NCBI GenBank assembly: GCA_907165275.2
Contig: OU015649.1
Span: 1,766,001 to 1,830,000 of the forward strand
Source: Zygaena filipendulae
Taxonomy: Eukaryota > Arthropoda > Insecta > Lepidoptera > Zygaenidae
Reading direction: 5' to 3'
DNA length: 64,000 nt
Shown here: one piece after another, positions 1 through 12,280 of the stretch
Numbering within the stretch: the stretch's first letter is position 1
Layout: each line of letters opens with the position of its first letter
Program-made: the position numbers and the translations under genes
Notes under the pieces: model-generated
Told to the model about the DNA's origin: nothing
The model's database searches: none
The model's input: only the letters and a program-made list of their open reading frames with translations

Positions 1-683
1 AAAATTAAATCTTTTGGTCATTTAAAGGTGGCATTGTAACACATTTAAAATTTTCTTGTGTTTTACATCAATTTAAAAATCTAATTTGACTGTTAACAGA
101 ATATCGCGTGAAAACACAAAACGTTGCACTTCTAATGCGTGTAAATACATTAAATTTACTATCGCCAACGCTTGTGTCTTGGACGTTAAAGTCTAGAGTT
201 CGACAAGAGGCGAGTGCAGGAAATGAAGCGGCTCCGGAGAGCGGGGTGCGCTGCGTTCCAAGCCACCGACCGATACATCCAACCGCGCTCGCGGTTACAA
301 AGAACTCACACCCGGGCGCCGCTTCTTGCAACTTTATTAACACGTCGTCTGTGACTAATTTAATACAAGCACCGCTTTGTTCGATTTAAGTGATTATAAT
401 GTTTAAAATAAATTGTGCAATAAAATTCTTAAAATAATATGAGGCTACAATGGGCGACCTGATCATTATTAAGTAATCCTTACCAGGCGAACCCAATAAT
501 ATGTCATAATAATATTAAAATACATCGCTATTGTTATGTAGGACCTATATACATGTATAATACGACGGTATATAATCCTCTTTACCTACTTCATTATGGT
601 GATATGCTTTGATAAAAGCCAAAAGTCAGATGGTATCAATAAGAATGAATTCAAAAGATGCGTGAGTGTCGTGGAACACTCGG
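1..683. other. No gene recognised
   Basis: AT-rich except for a CpG-containing stretch at about 195-325. Two overlapping antiparallel open frames of about 90 codons cross that stretch; neither shows a domain or a splice context. Confidence 0.5.
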
Positions 684-863
684 TTAGAACGAAGTTTCTG
701 CGCCTTTTAGTTTCCACGATATAAGCTAATTATTGGTAAAAAAAAAACTTATAACCAATAAACGGCAAACGCGCACCTACACATGACGCCGTGACGGAAA
801 ATTTCTTTAACTCTAGAAATCCTAGCCCTCATCCGCACTATACGATAAAGAACTTCGTTCTAA
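684..863 (-). mobile_element. TA-flanked MITE, family J copy 1
   Basis: About 180 bp bounded by inverted termini TTAGAACGAAGTTTCT (684) and AAGAACTTCGTTCTAA (848-863). A TA dinucleotide sits at each outer edge, consistent with the TA target of Tc1/mariner-type MITEs. The interior has no coding capacity. An internal block resembling TTTTCCGTCACGGCGTCAT is shared in inverted orientation with the copy at about 1974-2150, which supports one family. Confidence 0.6.
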
Positions 864-1654
864 AAAAATTATATCTATAATAATATGTATATTAAATGAT
901 TCAGCCATTAATTAATTCACTAATTAATTTAATTAATTTCCATTCCAGACTATAGATGTGTTTAAAATCTTCTGCTGTCAGACATCTAGCCTGTTACCAA
1001 CAAAAAAAAAAAAACTAACACATCAACAATAAAAAAATGCTCAAATTTAAGTTTTATCATTTATCTATTAGTATCTGGGAGCCATCGAAATCAAAAAGCA
1101 CAAACAAAACAAGTTTCGGTGGCGTTTTGTTTGTTTTCGCATTCTCCTCATAAGCGATAATAAAACGATGAACCGTGTACCGTCTGTAACGAATCGTATC
1201 AAATTAAAACAAATCAAGCATGCTCGCCGCCATCTTGGATTGAATAAAACAATAAGTAGGCAATGTTGTCGTTGGAAGTCACTCACGCGCGAGACGCCGC
1301 GGGGCCTTCGGGCACTTTACACTCTAAGATCTGTATGACATTATATTCTTTTAACATTTTTTATTTTTTTTTTTATTTATTTATTTATTCGTTTCTACAG
1401 AGCAAAAAATATACAAAATAGTGTGAATAAACTTTCAAAAGTTTCTCCTCACACTAGACGATTCGAGTCGGTAGGCAATAGTTTTAACAAAAAATACCTA
1501 TAGCTACGACAATAAACGGAGATTGACCAATCCGCCGGTGCACGACAGCAAAGTCAACGTAGGTATCCGAAACAAATATCAACAACAGGTAGGTAGTTAT
1601 CTATTTCTCAGATACAGTATGTATTTGCACATTTCTATTTGTTTAAAGTCTTAT
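864..1654. other. No gene recognised
   Basis: AT-rich DNA with A-runs and a TTTA microsatellite at about 1367-1390. A 72-codon minus-strand frame (1068-1286) is lysine/arginine-rich from composition only. Confidence 0.5.
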
Positions 1655-1908
1655 AGCTGTGCCGCGCGATTTCACCCGCGATAATTTCGAAGTTCCCCCG
1701 GGATTGTACCATACAAACTTTGCAACCCCTTTTCATCCGCGTAAGGGATGAATTTTCAAAAATTCTTTCTTATCGGATGCCTACGTCATACAAAGAACAC
1801 ACCCTCCAAGTTTCAGGTTTCTACGATCAACGGTTTAGTCTGTGCGTTGATCCATCAGTCATTCAAGACGAAGCATTTTATATGTATAGATAGATAGATA
1901 GATATATG
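1655..1908 (-). mobile_element. Helitron-like nonautonomous element, long subfamily
   Basis: Starts AGCTGTGCCGCGCGATTTC (reverse complement of the 3' hairpin and CAGCT end). It then has the long-subfamily block CCTACGTCATACAAAG, TGTGCGTTGATCCATCAGTC and GCATTTTATAT, ending in a TAGA microsatellite at about 1886-1902 that replaces the TCTATATATA 5' end. One of four full-length long-subfamily copies. Confidence 0.7.
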
Positions 1909-1973
1909 AAATTAATTGCCGTTCATTTGTCTTGCTAAAACTCGTAAACGATTCTACCGATTTAAATATTTCA

Positions 1974-2150
1974 AGAACGAAGTTCTTTATCACATGGTAC
2001 GGACGGTGTTGAAAATTCATTTTCCGTCACGGCGTCATTCGGCTGCTCTGCGGAAAAACAAAGCAACTGTAATTTTTTTCGAAATGAATTTTTTTTGTAC
2101 TTTTGCTTCTTTTACACATAAAGGCAATAACGGACGACAGTGAACTATGT
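1974..2150 (+). mobile_element. MITE family J copy 2 (diverged)
   Basis: Begins AGAACGAAGTTCTTTATC, matching the reverse complement of the 848-863 terminus of copy 1. It then has ATTTTCCGTCACGGCGTCAT, also shared. The segment from TTCGGCTGCTCT through AACAAAGCAAC and TAATTTTTTTC recurs near 57538-57630. The 75-residue open frame across it (1916-2143) is composition-driven and has no recognisable domain. Confidence 0.5.
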
Positions 2151-4068
2151 ATTGATTTTGTTCAATTGAGGTGTCCTCTCCACCGGTAGCTATACCTAAA
2201 TTCACAGGTTGTTCGGAAATTTTTCAGGTTATAGGTGAAACTGTTATTAGATAAGTACAAGAAAATAAAGCTTTTTAAATGCATATATTTTTATGGTTGA
2301 CAAAGATAGTATAATTTTAATTATTTTTAAATATTAAACAGAGTTAACGAAATTTTTTTGTCCATTTAAAAGACATTTCAAGCTTGACCACTCGCTCATC
2401 ACACCATGAGAGTTGCTTTACCAAAAAACAAAGAAAAAGAAAACAACATAATACAAATAATTCGATTTTTGGGCTGCCACGACTAACTTCAAAAATACTT
2501 TTAACATCGATTTTGGTCGATTTGAAAGTTTCTTGACTTAATTTAAGCCTTAAAACTAAAATAATAGATATTAATTAAAATTTTGCTGGTAAGGTTAACT
2601 CAAAAGAGTTTATACTTAAATCACAATATCACCAGTTGTCTTAAAAAAGTCCTTGTTAATTGCAAATACACACTTATTAATAAGTATGTACTTATTTTGC
2701 AATTTATGAAACATGTTATATAATGAGCTTTTTTTATAACAACATCTAGATTAAAAGTCTAGATTTACACTATACAAAACGTCAATTTACTAATTAGGTA
2801 AATGAAAGCAATGTTTATTTAATTCAAGGATTTAAAAATAGTAATCTTCGATTGTAAATAGCGTTATCAAGCGAGGCTATGTACCAGCATAGTCGCTGCG
2901 AGCCCCGCTCATCTCTTACAGGAAATTAGCAAAACATCCCCAGCGGGATTGGTGCAAAATAAGATATTGTTTATTCGAAATCATTCGTTCACTCGTTCGT
3001 AAGCTCCATTGTTTATTGAATCCGTAACTAACGCAAACGACCCATTCGGAATGATTGATAATAATCCGTTAAGATGAAACGTCGAGAAATATTTAGCACT
3101 CTGTGAGGAAATTAGATATTTTGTGTTCGAATGTTTGTTTTAAATTGATCCTTTGTATTATAATTATGTATTTTCACTAACCCGCAATAGTACTTTCACG
3201 AAATTTATGTAGATAAATATTTAATAGCAGTTGCGACTTAGTTCACTGATGCCGATTTATTTATTTTATTTGCCCTAATTTCAAAATTCATTGATCAATC
3301 CCAATATCAGGTATGTATTTGCTTTTTTATTAGCAGAGTATATTATATATATTTAGTACCTACTTTCATGGATGACAAACTAAAATTCTGAACAAATTTT
3401 CCGTTAGCCTTCGCCAAACTTTCCGAGATATCGGCATTTTATATTTTTCCTAAAAATATGTCCTTTTAATTATAAGCGACTGAAGCAATTTTTTACAAAA
3501 AAGGCTCTATAATTCCAATATATTTTATGTATATGTAGTGTACCTACTTGGTAGGCAGACGCAAGAAAATTTAACCGACTCAGAAAAAAATTAAAATTCT
3601 CTGTGTCTTTGGTATGTGTGTATGTGCGAGATTTATTCAAAAACTACACAACCCATTTTATGACTGTTTACTGGGGAACGGGGCAATCTATATGACTGGT
3701 CGTTGATGGTCTAAAATTCGCCAGGTTATAAAAACGAAATTATGCGTCAGACAAATTATATATTATATTGGTCAGCTTAAAAACGCGTGCATTTGTGTGT
3801 TTTCGTGAACTCCGACTAATGATTTGGTCAGGTTTGGACCATAGAACAGAAAATAACTGATAGAAGGGACATCAAATTAGTTTAGTATGAAAACAGGTGA
3901 AACCAGTGTTCTGAAAACTATTCATCACGCACTAAAACATTCATTAATGTAAATGAAATGTATTAAACGCTTTTTGGTTACGTTTTTACTTAGTCACTGG
4001 TATCAAAATTCACAGTTTTGGGAATATTGTGGAAAATATACTTGAGATACTAGCAAAAAAAGTTTTGG
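2151..4068. other. No gene recognised
   Basis: Unique AT-rich DNA. A weak inverted repeat AATTGCAAA/TTTTGCAATT spans about 2658-2705, and a small GC-rich patch with GTTATC lies at 2862-2930. Nothing else visible. Confidence 0.5.
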
Positions 4069-4096
4069 GAAAGTTAGAGCATTTGCTCTAACTTCC
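4069..4096. repeat. Short perfect inverted repeat
   Basis: AAGTTAGAGCA (4071-4081) and TGCTCTAACTT (4084-4094) form a perfect 11-bp stem with a 2-nt loop. No further context links it to a known element. Confidence 0.6.
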
Positions 4097-4717
4097 TTTG
4101 CAACCGTGGTGCGCCGGCCCCGCCTACATGTCGTCTCTAGTTAATTTATTTTCTCTGTGGTTTGAACTGTGAACACAACAGAGTGGAATGGTACTCTCAG
4201 TACAACGCATTTGAGAAAAATAATGTTGTAAAATTATAATAATTCGAGGGGATTGTATGAATACCCACCTAAAAATATGGTTAAATATATTTGGTCTGAT
4301 AAGAAGTAGGTTTCACTAATGGTTGCAAAATTGATCGCAAATATTTTTTACGTGTACAAAATCGGAAAGAAAACGTCCTCCTCGAGTTGTTGACAGACGG
4401 TGAAGGAAATTGGAGGATGGCTGAGCGACGCCTCGGAATGGCATTGCTCGTCAAGATAAATGGTTTTTTGAATATTTTCCACTTCCTTACATCTATTCTA
4501 TACAATATAATAAAACGGTTGTTTTTTTCTATAATCTAAAAGCATAAGGTTACTGACACACTAATTAAAGTAGGTAGTTTATGTGCCCCGCAGTTTCAGC
4601 TAAGGCTAAGCTTCAGGAACAGCTAGTATATAATAAATTAATATTATTTGAAATTTTTCAATTTGGAAGGAACAGTTCGTTGCACAACTTCAAAATTACT
4701 ACATAAAGTTAACCTTA

Positions 4718-5215
4718 TGCTACTGCTCCACCTGCGTTAACGTTAACGTTGATGTTAATGTCCAACTACGCTTTCATTAGGGCATTAAAATACGTGTTGG
4801 CTACATTTAGTTTGTAACGTGCCGTTAAGCGTTAATTTCTAGTGAAATAACGAGTTAACACAAAATGGCGGTCGAAGCTTCAAACAGCTGTTTTTTTGCA
4901 ATGGCGGTAGAAGCAACTATAATTTTAGACCAATCCAATGTCGTATTTTTATTGTTCCCGCCAAAACAAAGTAAATACGGTCTTGCTCCGCGCGTGCGCC
5001 ACGCAGAATGAGAAGGCGTTAATGTAGACAACATCGCTTAGTGCGCTAAATAACGCGCTAAAACCCTTTGATGTGTCCAAAAAACCGACACCCGAGCTAA
5101 TCCGTTAAAGCGTTAATCCGTTAATTCGTTAACGCGTTAAAATTTTGGCCACATCTACGTAATGCCTTATTTAAAGCACTAATTAACGCGTTAACACGCA
5201 AGTGGAGCAGTAGCA
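4718..5215. mobile_element. Harbinger-type MITE with GTTAACG subterminal repeats
   Basis: Inverted termini TGCTACTGCTCCACCTGCGT (4718) and, at the right end, the reverse complement of TGCTACTGCTCCACTTGCGT (ending 5215). Both are flanked by TTA, a 3-bp target duplication matching the TWA preference of PIF/Harbinger elements. The subterminal regions are full of GTTAACG/CGTTAA motifs (for example 4736-4755 and 5100-5140). About 500 bp, no transposase frame. The superfamily call rests on the 3-bp duplication and terminal structure. Confidence 0.65.
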
Positions 5216-5539
5216 TTAGTCAACGCAAAAGTTGTCCATTACAATTTACAATGGATTTTTGCTATACTTTTCGGCTAACACTGTATTGTGCAATTAGTGC
5301 CTATAGCGATTCGCGACTTATTGAGAAAAGGAGTTTTTTATAGCAGCGAATTCTTTTACGCTGTCGCTTTGTGTATTTTTGTTAACCGTCCGTCCCATAA
5401 AACGTGGCCCGTCGTAACTCACGATGCAAACATTAGATTCCAATAAGCGATAAGGCCGGGACACACGGACACACCATCTGAGATGTATGTATGCATCGCC
5501 ACGACAGCCGCCAATATCCGATGGAGAATTGAAATATCT

Positions 5540-5602
5540 GACCCCTGCTCCCCCCCACCTACACCCCCCCGCCCAGGGTTGCCTATAACCCCGCTCCCCC
5601 CT
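5540..5602 (-). other. C-rich tract, minus-strand G-quadruplex candidate
   Basis: Six cytosine runs of 3-7 bases (ACCCC, CTCCCCCCC, CACCCCCCC, GCCC, ACCCC, CTCCCCCC) lie within about 60 bp in otherwise AT-rich DNA. On the minus strand these are G-runs with short loops. Confidence 0.6.
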
Positions 5603-8576
5603 CTATAACCCGTTTGTATTATGACACGTAATAAACGGATATGCGATAGCCGTCGATGCGATTTTTTGCGGTCGGCCATTTTTATTAAACTTTAATTTAA
5701 TTATAGTTTCAAATACTGTAGAGTATAGGTAAGGTTTAAATACTAGATCATAATATTTTTGGTGTCTTTTGCAACAAAGAGTTAAAAAAAAAACCACTTC
5801 GAATCTCGATTAGATTTTATCCGAATTTGTATGGGACCACCAGTTGATACAAAATAAGAAAATAAAGAAGTAGGGAAATCTGCAGGAGAAACTACCGGAG
5901 ATACTGAGTAACAAATTGTTTAATAATGTGAAAAAACTACAGATCAATTAAGAATTGGTTCAGCAGATGGATTTCATTTGATGGTTGGCACTAATGTTGA
6001 AATTAGTGATGAGCAGAATTGGTCTGGCCTTACAATTTTGATCTTGATACCAGGTAGGTACCAAGTTTGTAAGTAGACCGAGACCGACCGAACCGCCAAT
6101 AAAATAATTGCTAGTCTAATAATAGTCTTGGTAAGACGCGAAAGACGCAAGACAGAGACCAAGATCGGCTTTGCTCATCACTAGTTGAAATTGATTCAGC
6201 CTATCCATTTCAGAGATAGGCGTAAATATCCCAAATATTTGTTTGTTGCATGTTGCATGTATACTAAAGTATCTACCGGATATCAAGGTCTCGTATAAAA
6301 TTATCAAATTATTATGAAGTGTGAAGATAGCGAAGCAATTTATGTATTAAATACGTAAGTATATTATTGTTATTGTATAGGCTAGATCTGACCAGATAAT
6401 GAGTGAGTCACCGGCGACGCAGCCCGTGATTCATAGATGCATCGATAAACATACATACACGCATTGTTTCTATACAACGTATATAAAGATCTGTCTACAT
6501 GCAAGGCTTTGTAAGCTTAAATTAAGTTTGCGCAAAAGTTTCCGTCAAAAGTCCCAAGGGTAAAACAGCCGTGGCAAAATATGGAAGAATAATAATGGGT
6601 GCTGCTGCTATGATTTGAGGTTTGAGGTTTATGATTCCTTATGTAACATCCAATTCAAGCATGATTATGTATCGTTTTAAAGTTCATTTTTTGAAAAATT
6701 TAAAGTCCTTCGTATATGTAGTATTGTTGAATAGTTTTATGAAGCCTGCAGGATAACTGTACACATATTTTAATTTGTGATACCTACACTAAATAACACT
6801 AAACTCTAGAATATCTATACATAATTTATTATTTCTGTCAACCCATCCCAGGGTTGTAAAAGCAGAGGTTGGGGAAGATTTTACTGCAAAAATATCATAA
6901 CACGGCTGCAATGCATGTCGGATACATCTATTAAGTAAGGAATAAAAGTGAGTTTCTTCTTCTTCTTTAATAATGGCATCTATGATTATAATTTGCCAAT
7001 GACAACGTTTCTTAGTAATAAAAATTTCTTTATCTACTTCTTCAATTATGGCGAAAAGCCAATGACAATGTTAGATTGTTTCCCGAGTTAAAACATGGCT
7101 CTCTTCAAAGCCAGTTTCCTGCTAGGGGTCCAAAATAGATGCTAAAAAGTGACTGAAATAACGAAGACTTCACGTGACACGCGTGTGTTCGGTACGGCTT
7201 TCACCCTTCAACAAGTTAAAGTGAGTTAAAGAACTTAATTGGCTCTTTTGACAGTAAACTATGCTTGTCAACAATAAAATATGTTAGTTCGTTGTCTACA
7301 ATATTAAATATTAAATACATCATACAAAATTACCGGGGAAAATGTGTAAAGTTGTGTTAGAAAACGAAAAAACCTTTATTTAATGCTATTTTAAGTGTAT
7401 AGATTATTTTATCGGAATGAGCAGGCAATTATACTTATCTTTTGTGTGCACAGTTTAAACTATTCCGTGTATCTACTAATAGAGTTTGTTGAAATAGAAT
7501 TGAGCTTGTAGGACTTGCTTACTTATCGAAATCGTTAAAAGAATGTAATACATAGTACCAATAATTTAAGCCACACAGTACTTACTCTTTTTTTTAAATG
7601 ACGATTTTTCAACATTTTTCAAAGTTTCAGTGACCCGAAAACTTATTCGTCTATAGACATTATTGCACCTATTTATCAAAGAGCATTATTCCATGCCTTT
7701 GATCTTAATAATGTATAATATTACATATATAAATAAATACGTAGGTATACGATTTAAGAACTTATCAAGGAAGACACGTAACGTCTTTAGAATGTCTACC
7801 TAGTCATCCTGCTGTGCATTGCATCGGCGCATACGCAGCCAGCTTTCGCGCCATTAATATTTAAAAACAATTGATCGTAAAAAAACCACAGTTATTATTG
7901 AAAGTCGAACCTTACGTGCTTCAGTACAGAGTCAAAATTGGTACTGTAGTTCAATTATTGACACAAGTAAATCAAAATTCCAATTTTGAAATTAAGTAAT
8001 TAGAATGCGTCTGGCTGCGTCACAGTAGAGTTAAAATTGAACTTTACTTGATTATGGACAAAGTTTGCGTTTGTTTGGCATATTATGTGGCTGTTGGTTC
8101 GTTTCTCAGATTATTTATAAGGAGCTTTTGCAGTCGCAAAAGGCATAGTGCCACACGTGCGCCGACTGGCTGATTGGAATCGATTGAAAGATAAGCGGTT
8201 CTTTTTTTAAGGAATGGTAAAGGAAACATGTTTAAATATCCAGCCATCTTTGTCATTGACCACCTCCATGGCACAGCAGGTGCGAGCGTTGGCTTATAGA
8301 CACGAAGGTAGGTTCAATCCGTTTGACAACTTTTGATATAACTGAAACCAATTCACCAGTTTGTTTTGTTTGTGGGTATTAGGTATGTTTGAGGTCTCGG
8401 AATCAACCCCGGATCCTTATGGAGAGCGGCATTGTTTGGCACTGTATGGATGTGTAACGATTTTGCTCTATGAAATATCCAGCCATAAAGAGTACAAAAC
8501 CATAAACTTACTGTCGTTTATGGTTTAACCTACCTCCTATACTAACAAAAAGTTGAGTTATTAAAACCTGCTACCA
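5603..8576. other. No gene recognised
   Basis: Nearly 3 kb without a recognisable repeat or gene. A diverged 15-bp direct duplication GCCAATGACAACGTT / GCCAATGACAATGTT occurs at 6994 and 7058. Confidence 0.5.
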
Positions 8577-8665
8577 ACGCACTGTTATCGGGGACGCTAT
8601 CGCTGCGTTATCGGAACGTTATCGCATCGTTATCGCGCCGCAGTCATTAGTCGGAGGGCAGCGAG
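8577..8665 (-). promoter_or_regulatory. 11-bp phased array of GATA-type motifs
   Basis: GTTATCG occurs at 8584, 8607, 8618 and 8629 with a variant GCTATCG at 8596. The spacings are 12, 11, 11 and 11 bp, close to one helical turn. The reverse complement reads CGATAAC, a GATA-type core. GC-rich sequence continues to about 8665. Candidate binding-site array or a micro-expanded minisatellite; regulatory function is inferred. Confidence 0.5.
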
Positions 8666-8684
8666 CGTGAAATAGAACTTGATT

Positions 8685-8956
8685 ATAATAGACTAAGCTA
8701 TAGCGTCAGCGTTTTCAAATGCTTTCATGTACTCTGTACGTAAAAATGTACCCACACGGTGTTATTAGGATAAAGCCATTGGTGATTATATTAATAATGA
8801 ATTAAAATTTATATTTTATAGAACAGGTTTTTTAGAAAACTCTTCAAAACTGCGAGTAATTAGGTACTTAAGGGCAACGTTTAAGCAATTAATTATTTAT
8901 TTAATAATACCCGTCGAATATAGTGAAGCAATTTTTTTGGCAGGAAATGTTACGAC
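8685..8956 (+). repeat. 0.27-kb interspersed repeat F, copy 1
   Basis: Near-identical to 12796-13079 in the same orientation, from ATAATAGAC through AGCTATAGCGTCAGCG and GGCAGGAAATGTTACGA. No TIR or coding frame was seen. Identity is judged by eye to be well above 90%. It directly follows the GTTATCG array. Confidence 0.8.
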
Positions 8957-9004
8957 GACTTTTTCTCAAAGTTGTCTTAAATTAATTTTTATTTAAGTCC
9001 TCAG

Positions 9005-9351
9005 TCACGTCTGTCTGTCTATCTGTCTGTGCACGACAAACTCAAAAACTACTGAACGGATTTTAAATTTTCATGCAGTTTTTAGCAATAGATAGAGCGA
9101 ATCATGACGAAGGTTTTGGTATATATAATTTGGCAAGGTTTCGTGTAGATTGGTTGAGATATTACGATAATATTTGAGAGTGTCGAAAAACAAGCCAAGG
9201 AGCTTTCATTGAAAACGCTGTCTGATTCCTTTTATAACAAAACAATGCATGATGAGATACTTCTCTTTTATAAGTAGATCTAATAAGAGTCTGCGATTCC
9301 CACAGGAATTCCGAAATTGACGCGGGTGAAACCGCACAAAACGCCTAGTTT
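9005..9351 (+). mobile_element. Helitron-like element, long diverged copy
   Basis: Begins in a GTCTGTCT-type run, has CTCAAAAACTACTGAACGGATTT, and ends ACGCGGGTGAAACCGCAC then CTAGTT at 9346-9351. About 345 bp, longer than most copies here, with a non-homologous internal segment of about 100 bp. Confidence 0.55.
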
Positions 9352-10413
9352 ATGATAACAATGACTCGGCTCTGTAACTGCTGACTACTTTAGGTCCTGG
9401 AATAAAACTAATGTAGGTTAATATTCTTTCAGATACAACAGCTAGCCATGTTTAATTAATTAATTAATTATCATTCGGCGCTTCGAAACTTGTTCTAGAG
9501 GCAAAGATAAATCCGAAACTCGCAAAGCCATCGACCACAAGACTCGCTAAGTGCCCAGTATGAGGTACCTATCAATCACACAAGATCTGCGTCATAATTC
9601 AATATATAGAAACCATTATTTATATGTAGTTAGTTTAGTTTAAAACATAACTTATTCTCACAATCAATGAGGAAGGGAATAAAGGTAATTTTAATTGGCA
9701 CACAATAAAATATTAAGTGAGTTTGTCCGTTTGTACAGTAAGGCCCAAGTAGGCGCATTTAGGCTAGGCGCCTACTAGCGGGATGGCACGGCAGAGTCAC
9801 TTGTTAAAAAAATTTGAGATGATCTATTTAAAAGGTAATCAATATGAAAACTACCAAACACGACTTCTTTTGGAGATTTTTCTAAAACTATTATAATAGG
9901 TATGTTGAAATGCATAAGTAGGTATTATAAAAAAAATATATTTACCCTAATTTTCATACCGAATCATTAATTTATACATATTTATAAAAATACAGTACAG
10001 TACATTTTTAGCGAGTGGCTCTAGTGTGTTCTAAAAATCGTCTTAATTAAGGCACCAATAGTATTGAAACCTTATTAATGACAATATTAAAGTTTAAATT
10101 TCAATGTTAAATCGCTATCTGTGTCTGTACCTGTCGTAGTAAGGTCATAATATAAATTAGTACTAATCGTCACTTAAAAATCCTCTGTCGGTACGTCCCG
10201 CCAGGGTGCGCTGGCCCTAATCCGTTATACAGTCCGCACTAGTGACGCGAAATAGTCGATAAACTTTAAGGTCGACAAGAGAAACCTAAAAACTTCTAAT
10301 TGCACTGCCTAACTTTAACTGAAATACTGACTCTGATTTTCCGACTCTATTGAAACATTGCAAAAGACGCCAAAAATGAATAAGTTCGAGAGTAAATAGT
10401 ACCTATTTAAAGA
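9352..10413. other. No gene recognised
   Basis: AT-rich with TTAATTAATTAATTA at about 9452-9468 and a short GC-richer patch near 10195-10255. No domain-bearing frame. Confidence 0.5.
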
Positions 10414-10439
10414 AATAGTTACAATTTCTTGTAACTATT
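10414..10439. repeat. Perfect 11-bp hairpin
   Basis: AATAGTTACAA (10414-10424), loop TTTC, TTGTAACTATT (10429-10439). Isolated; too short for a pre-miRNA. Confidence 0.6.
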
Positions 10440-10574
10440 CCGTCTCCGCAGCAGCTAGAAAGTCTCTTAAATAACTCATGGGCAATAATGGGCGATATTC
10501 AAAGCGTTACAATAAAATCGATTAATATGTATATTATCGACTTATTGACTAACTGCTGCAAAAAGTAAGCAAAT

Positions 10575-10965
10575 AAAAACGTCTCGAGTGCGCAGAGTTA
10601 GCGTGCTCGCGAGTCGATCGCAGCGGCGATTGGACCGCAGTCCCGCAGGTGCGGTGCGACCACGTTCACCGCATTCGTGACAATATAATTGTGGCGCATA
10701 CCTCATTCCACGTCCTTTAATTTATACCTAATAGTGAGATAATCTTAAACTTTTTCACACGTCTCATTTACATTTTAAGGCTTTATCTCCACGAGCGAGC
10801 AATGGAGGGGGGGCGCAATAATGATATTGCGCGGCGAGATCCCAAGTATCGATAGTCGAGTCGCGCGCACCGAGCGTCGATAGATCGCGCACCGGCGCGG
10901 GCGCAGTGTTAACGTTTATATTTCACTTTTGTCGGAGGCGTGAGTGTTGCGCTTGTAAAGTTGGC
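10575..10965. promoter_or_regulatory. CpG-rich island, candidate promoter or enhancer
   Basis: Two CpG-dense blocks (10580-10680 and 10790-10960) stand out from surrounding AT-rich DNA. The second holds a perfect DRE core TATCGATA at 10847-10854, two further CGATAG motifs and a G7 run near 10807. DRE sites bind DREF-type factors in insects and often mark promoters. No exon could be recognised beside it, so promoter status is inferred. Confidence 0.4.
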
Positions 10966-11600
10966 GGATTTAATTGGAGGGAATAGGTCGTGATTTAGAG
11001 GGAAGTGTTTCGTATAGTTTTAGTTGTAGGCAGCTATATAAATTCCATTTTAGAACAGCTTTTCATCGATTACGAAATAATTGAAACGAAATAACCGATT
11101 GGATGTAGTATTTGTGGTTTTTTACCTAGTCATAAATCCTATCACGAATCCTTAATACTGACGGTCGTTTTATAGTTTGAATAGAAATTCGTGCCCTATG
11201 ATTAATTTACGTCTTTAAAAAGAAATTACGTGCATATTATCCATGTCACTAAAATACGTCTACACAAATTTTTTTAGACCACTTTTAACCCCCACAGGAT
11301 TGAATTTTAATGAATCCTTTCGTAGCTAATACTTCCTAGTGCAAATAACTTCACGTTTCTAGACCTAACACGTTTTGTCCTCGTCAAAACGTGTTATTTT
11401 AAATTTAGGTAGGTAGATATTATGTATCAGATTGATATTATTTGAAAAGGTTTTGATTGAATCCGTATACATAAACACAAATTCGTTTTAAAACCTACGA
11501 CATTTATGTCGCTATTTAAATATTTTTCTTGGGGATCTTTTTGTGTCACTGATTGAATAAATAATCAGTTGTATCAATCTCCAGGTATTTATATAGTTTA

Positions 11601-11845
11601 CTAGCTGTCCCACGCGGTTTCACCCGCGATAATTTCGAAGTTCCCGCGGAATTGTTCCATACAAACTTTGCAACCCCTTTTCAAAAATACTTCTAATACT
11701 CTACGATCAGCGGTTTAGGCTGTGCGTTGATCCATCAGTCATTCATTGGTTGTAATGTTATATTATGTTATTATGAAATAAATAAATAAATAAATTCAGG
11801 ACAAAGTATTTTATATATATATATAGATAGATAGATAGATAGATG
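11601..11845 (-). mobile_element. Helitron-like element, long subfamily, with internal insertion
   Basis: Starts CTAGCTGTCCCACGCGGTTT, has TGTGCGTTGATCCATCAGTC, then is interrupted near 11746 by about 50 bp ending in an AAAT microsatellite. It resumes with AGGACAAAGTATTTTATAT and ends in a TAGA run (about 11823-11843). The internal region is also shortened relative to the other long copies. Confidence 0.7.
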
Positions 11846-12280
11846 TCAGTGGTGTATAAAAACTGTTTTTTTTTTTTCTATCTATTTGTTGATATAATAG
11901 GTACCTACTTTATTTAAGCCTAGACGCCAACCCAGCCGGCCGGCCCACCTATGCTCATATCCAACATCTAGTATTAAGCCTACTTCTCGCGTGGCCAATA
12001 AATCGCGCCGCAGACGTGCGTACAAATTGGCGGGCGATTGGATCGCGACAACTCGACGATGCGCTTGTCTGCGTCCAGCTTCGCTTGTTAACGCTTGCGA
12101 AAGAGATTGCGCAGCGATTCTGCGGTCGCTGCGACGCGACGACGTCGTGTCATGAACACGCCCACGTAGGTTACACTATGAAGGGATTGTACATATTTGT
12201 TTCCTGCCTCTATACTCATGTCAAGTTGACAATCTATATTATCGCTATGGAAAACTATGGAACGTATCGTCACGAAAAAT

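Noticed and set aside
1886..1902. GATA microsatellite as a regulatory GATA-site cluster
   Set aside because: It lies at the 5' end of a Helitron-like copy and is explained by simple-repeat expansion.
8577..8665. CRISPR-like or satellite array
   Set aside because: Five 11-bp steps with variable spacers of 4-5 bp are far too short for CRISPR, and the variation between units is unlike a satellite.
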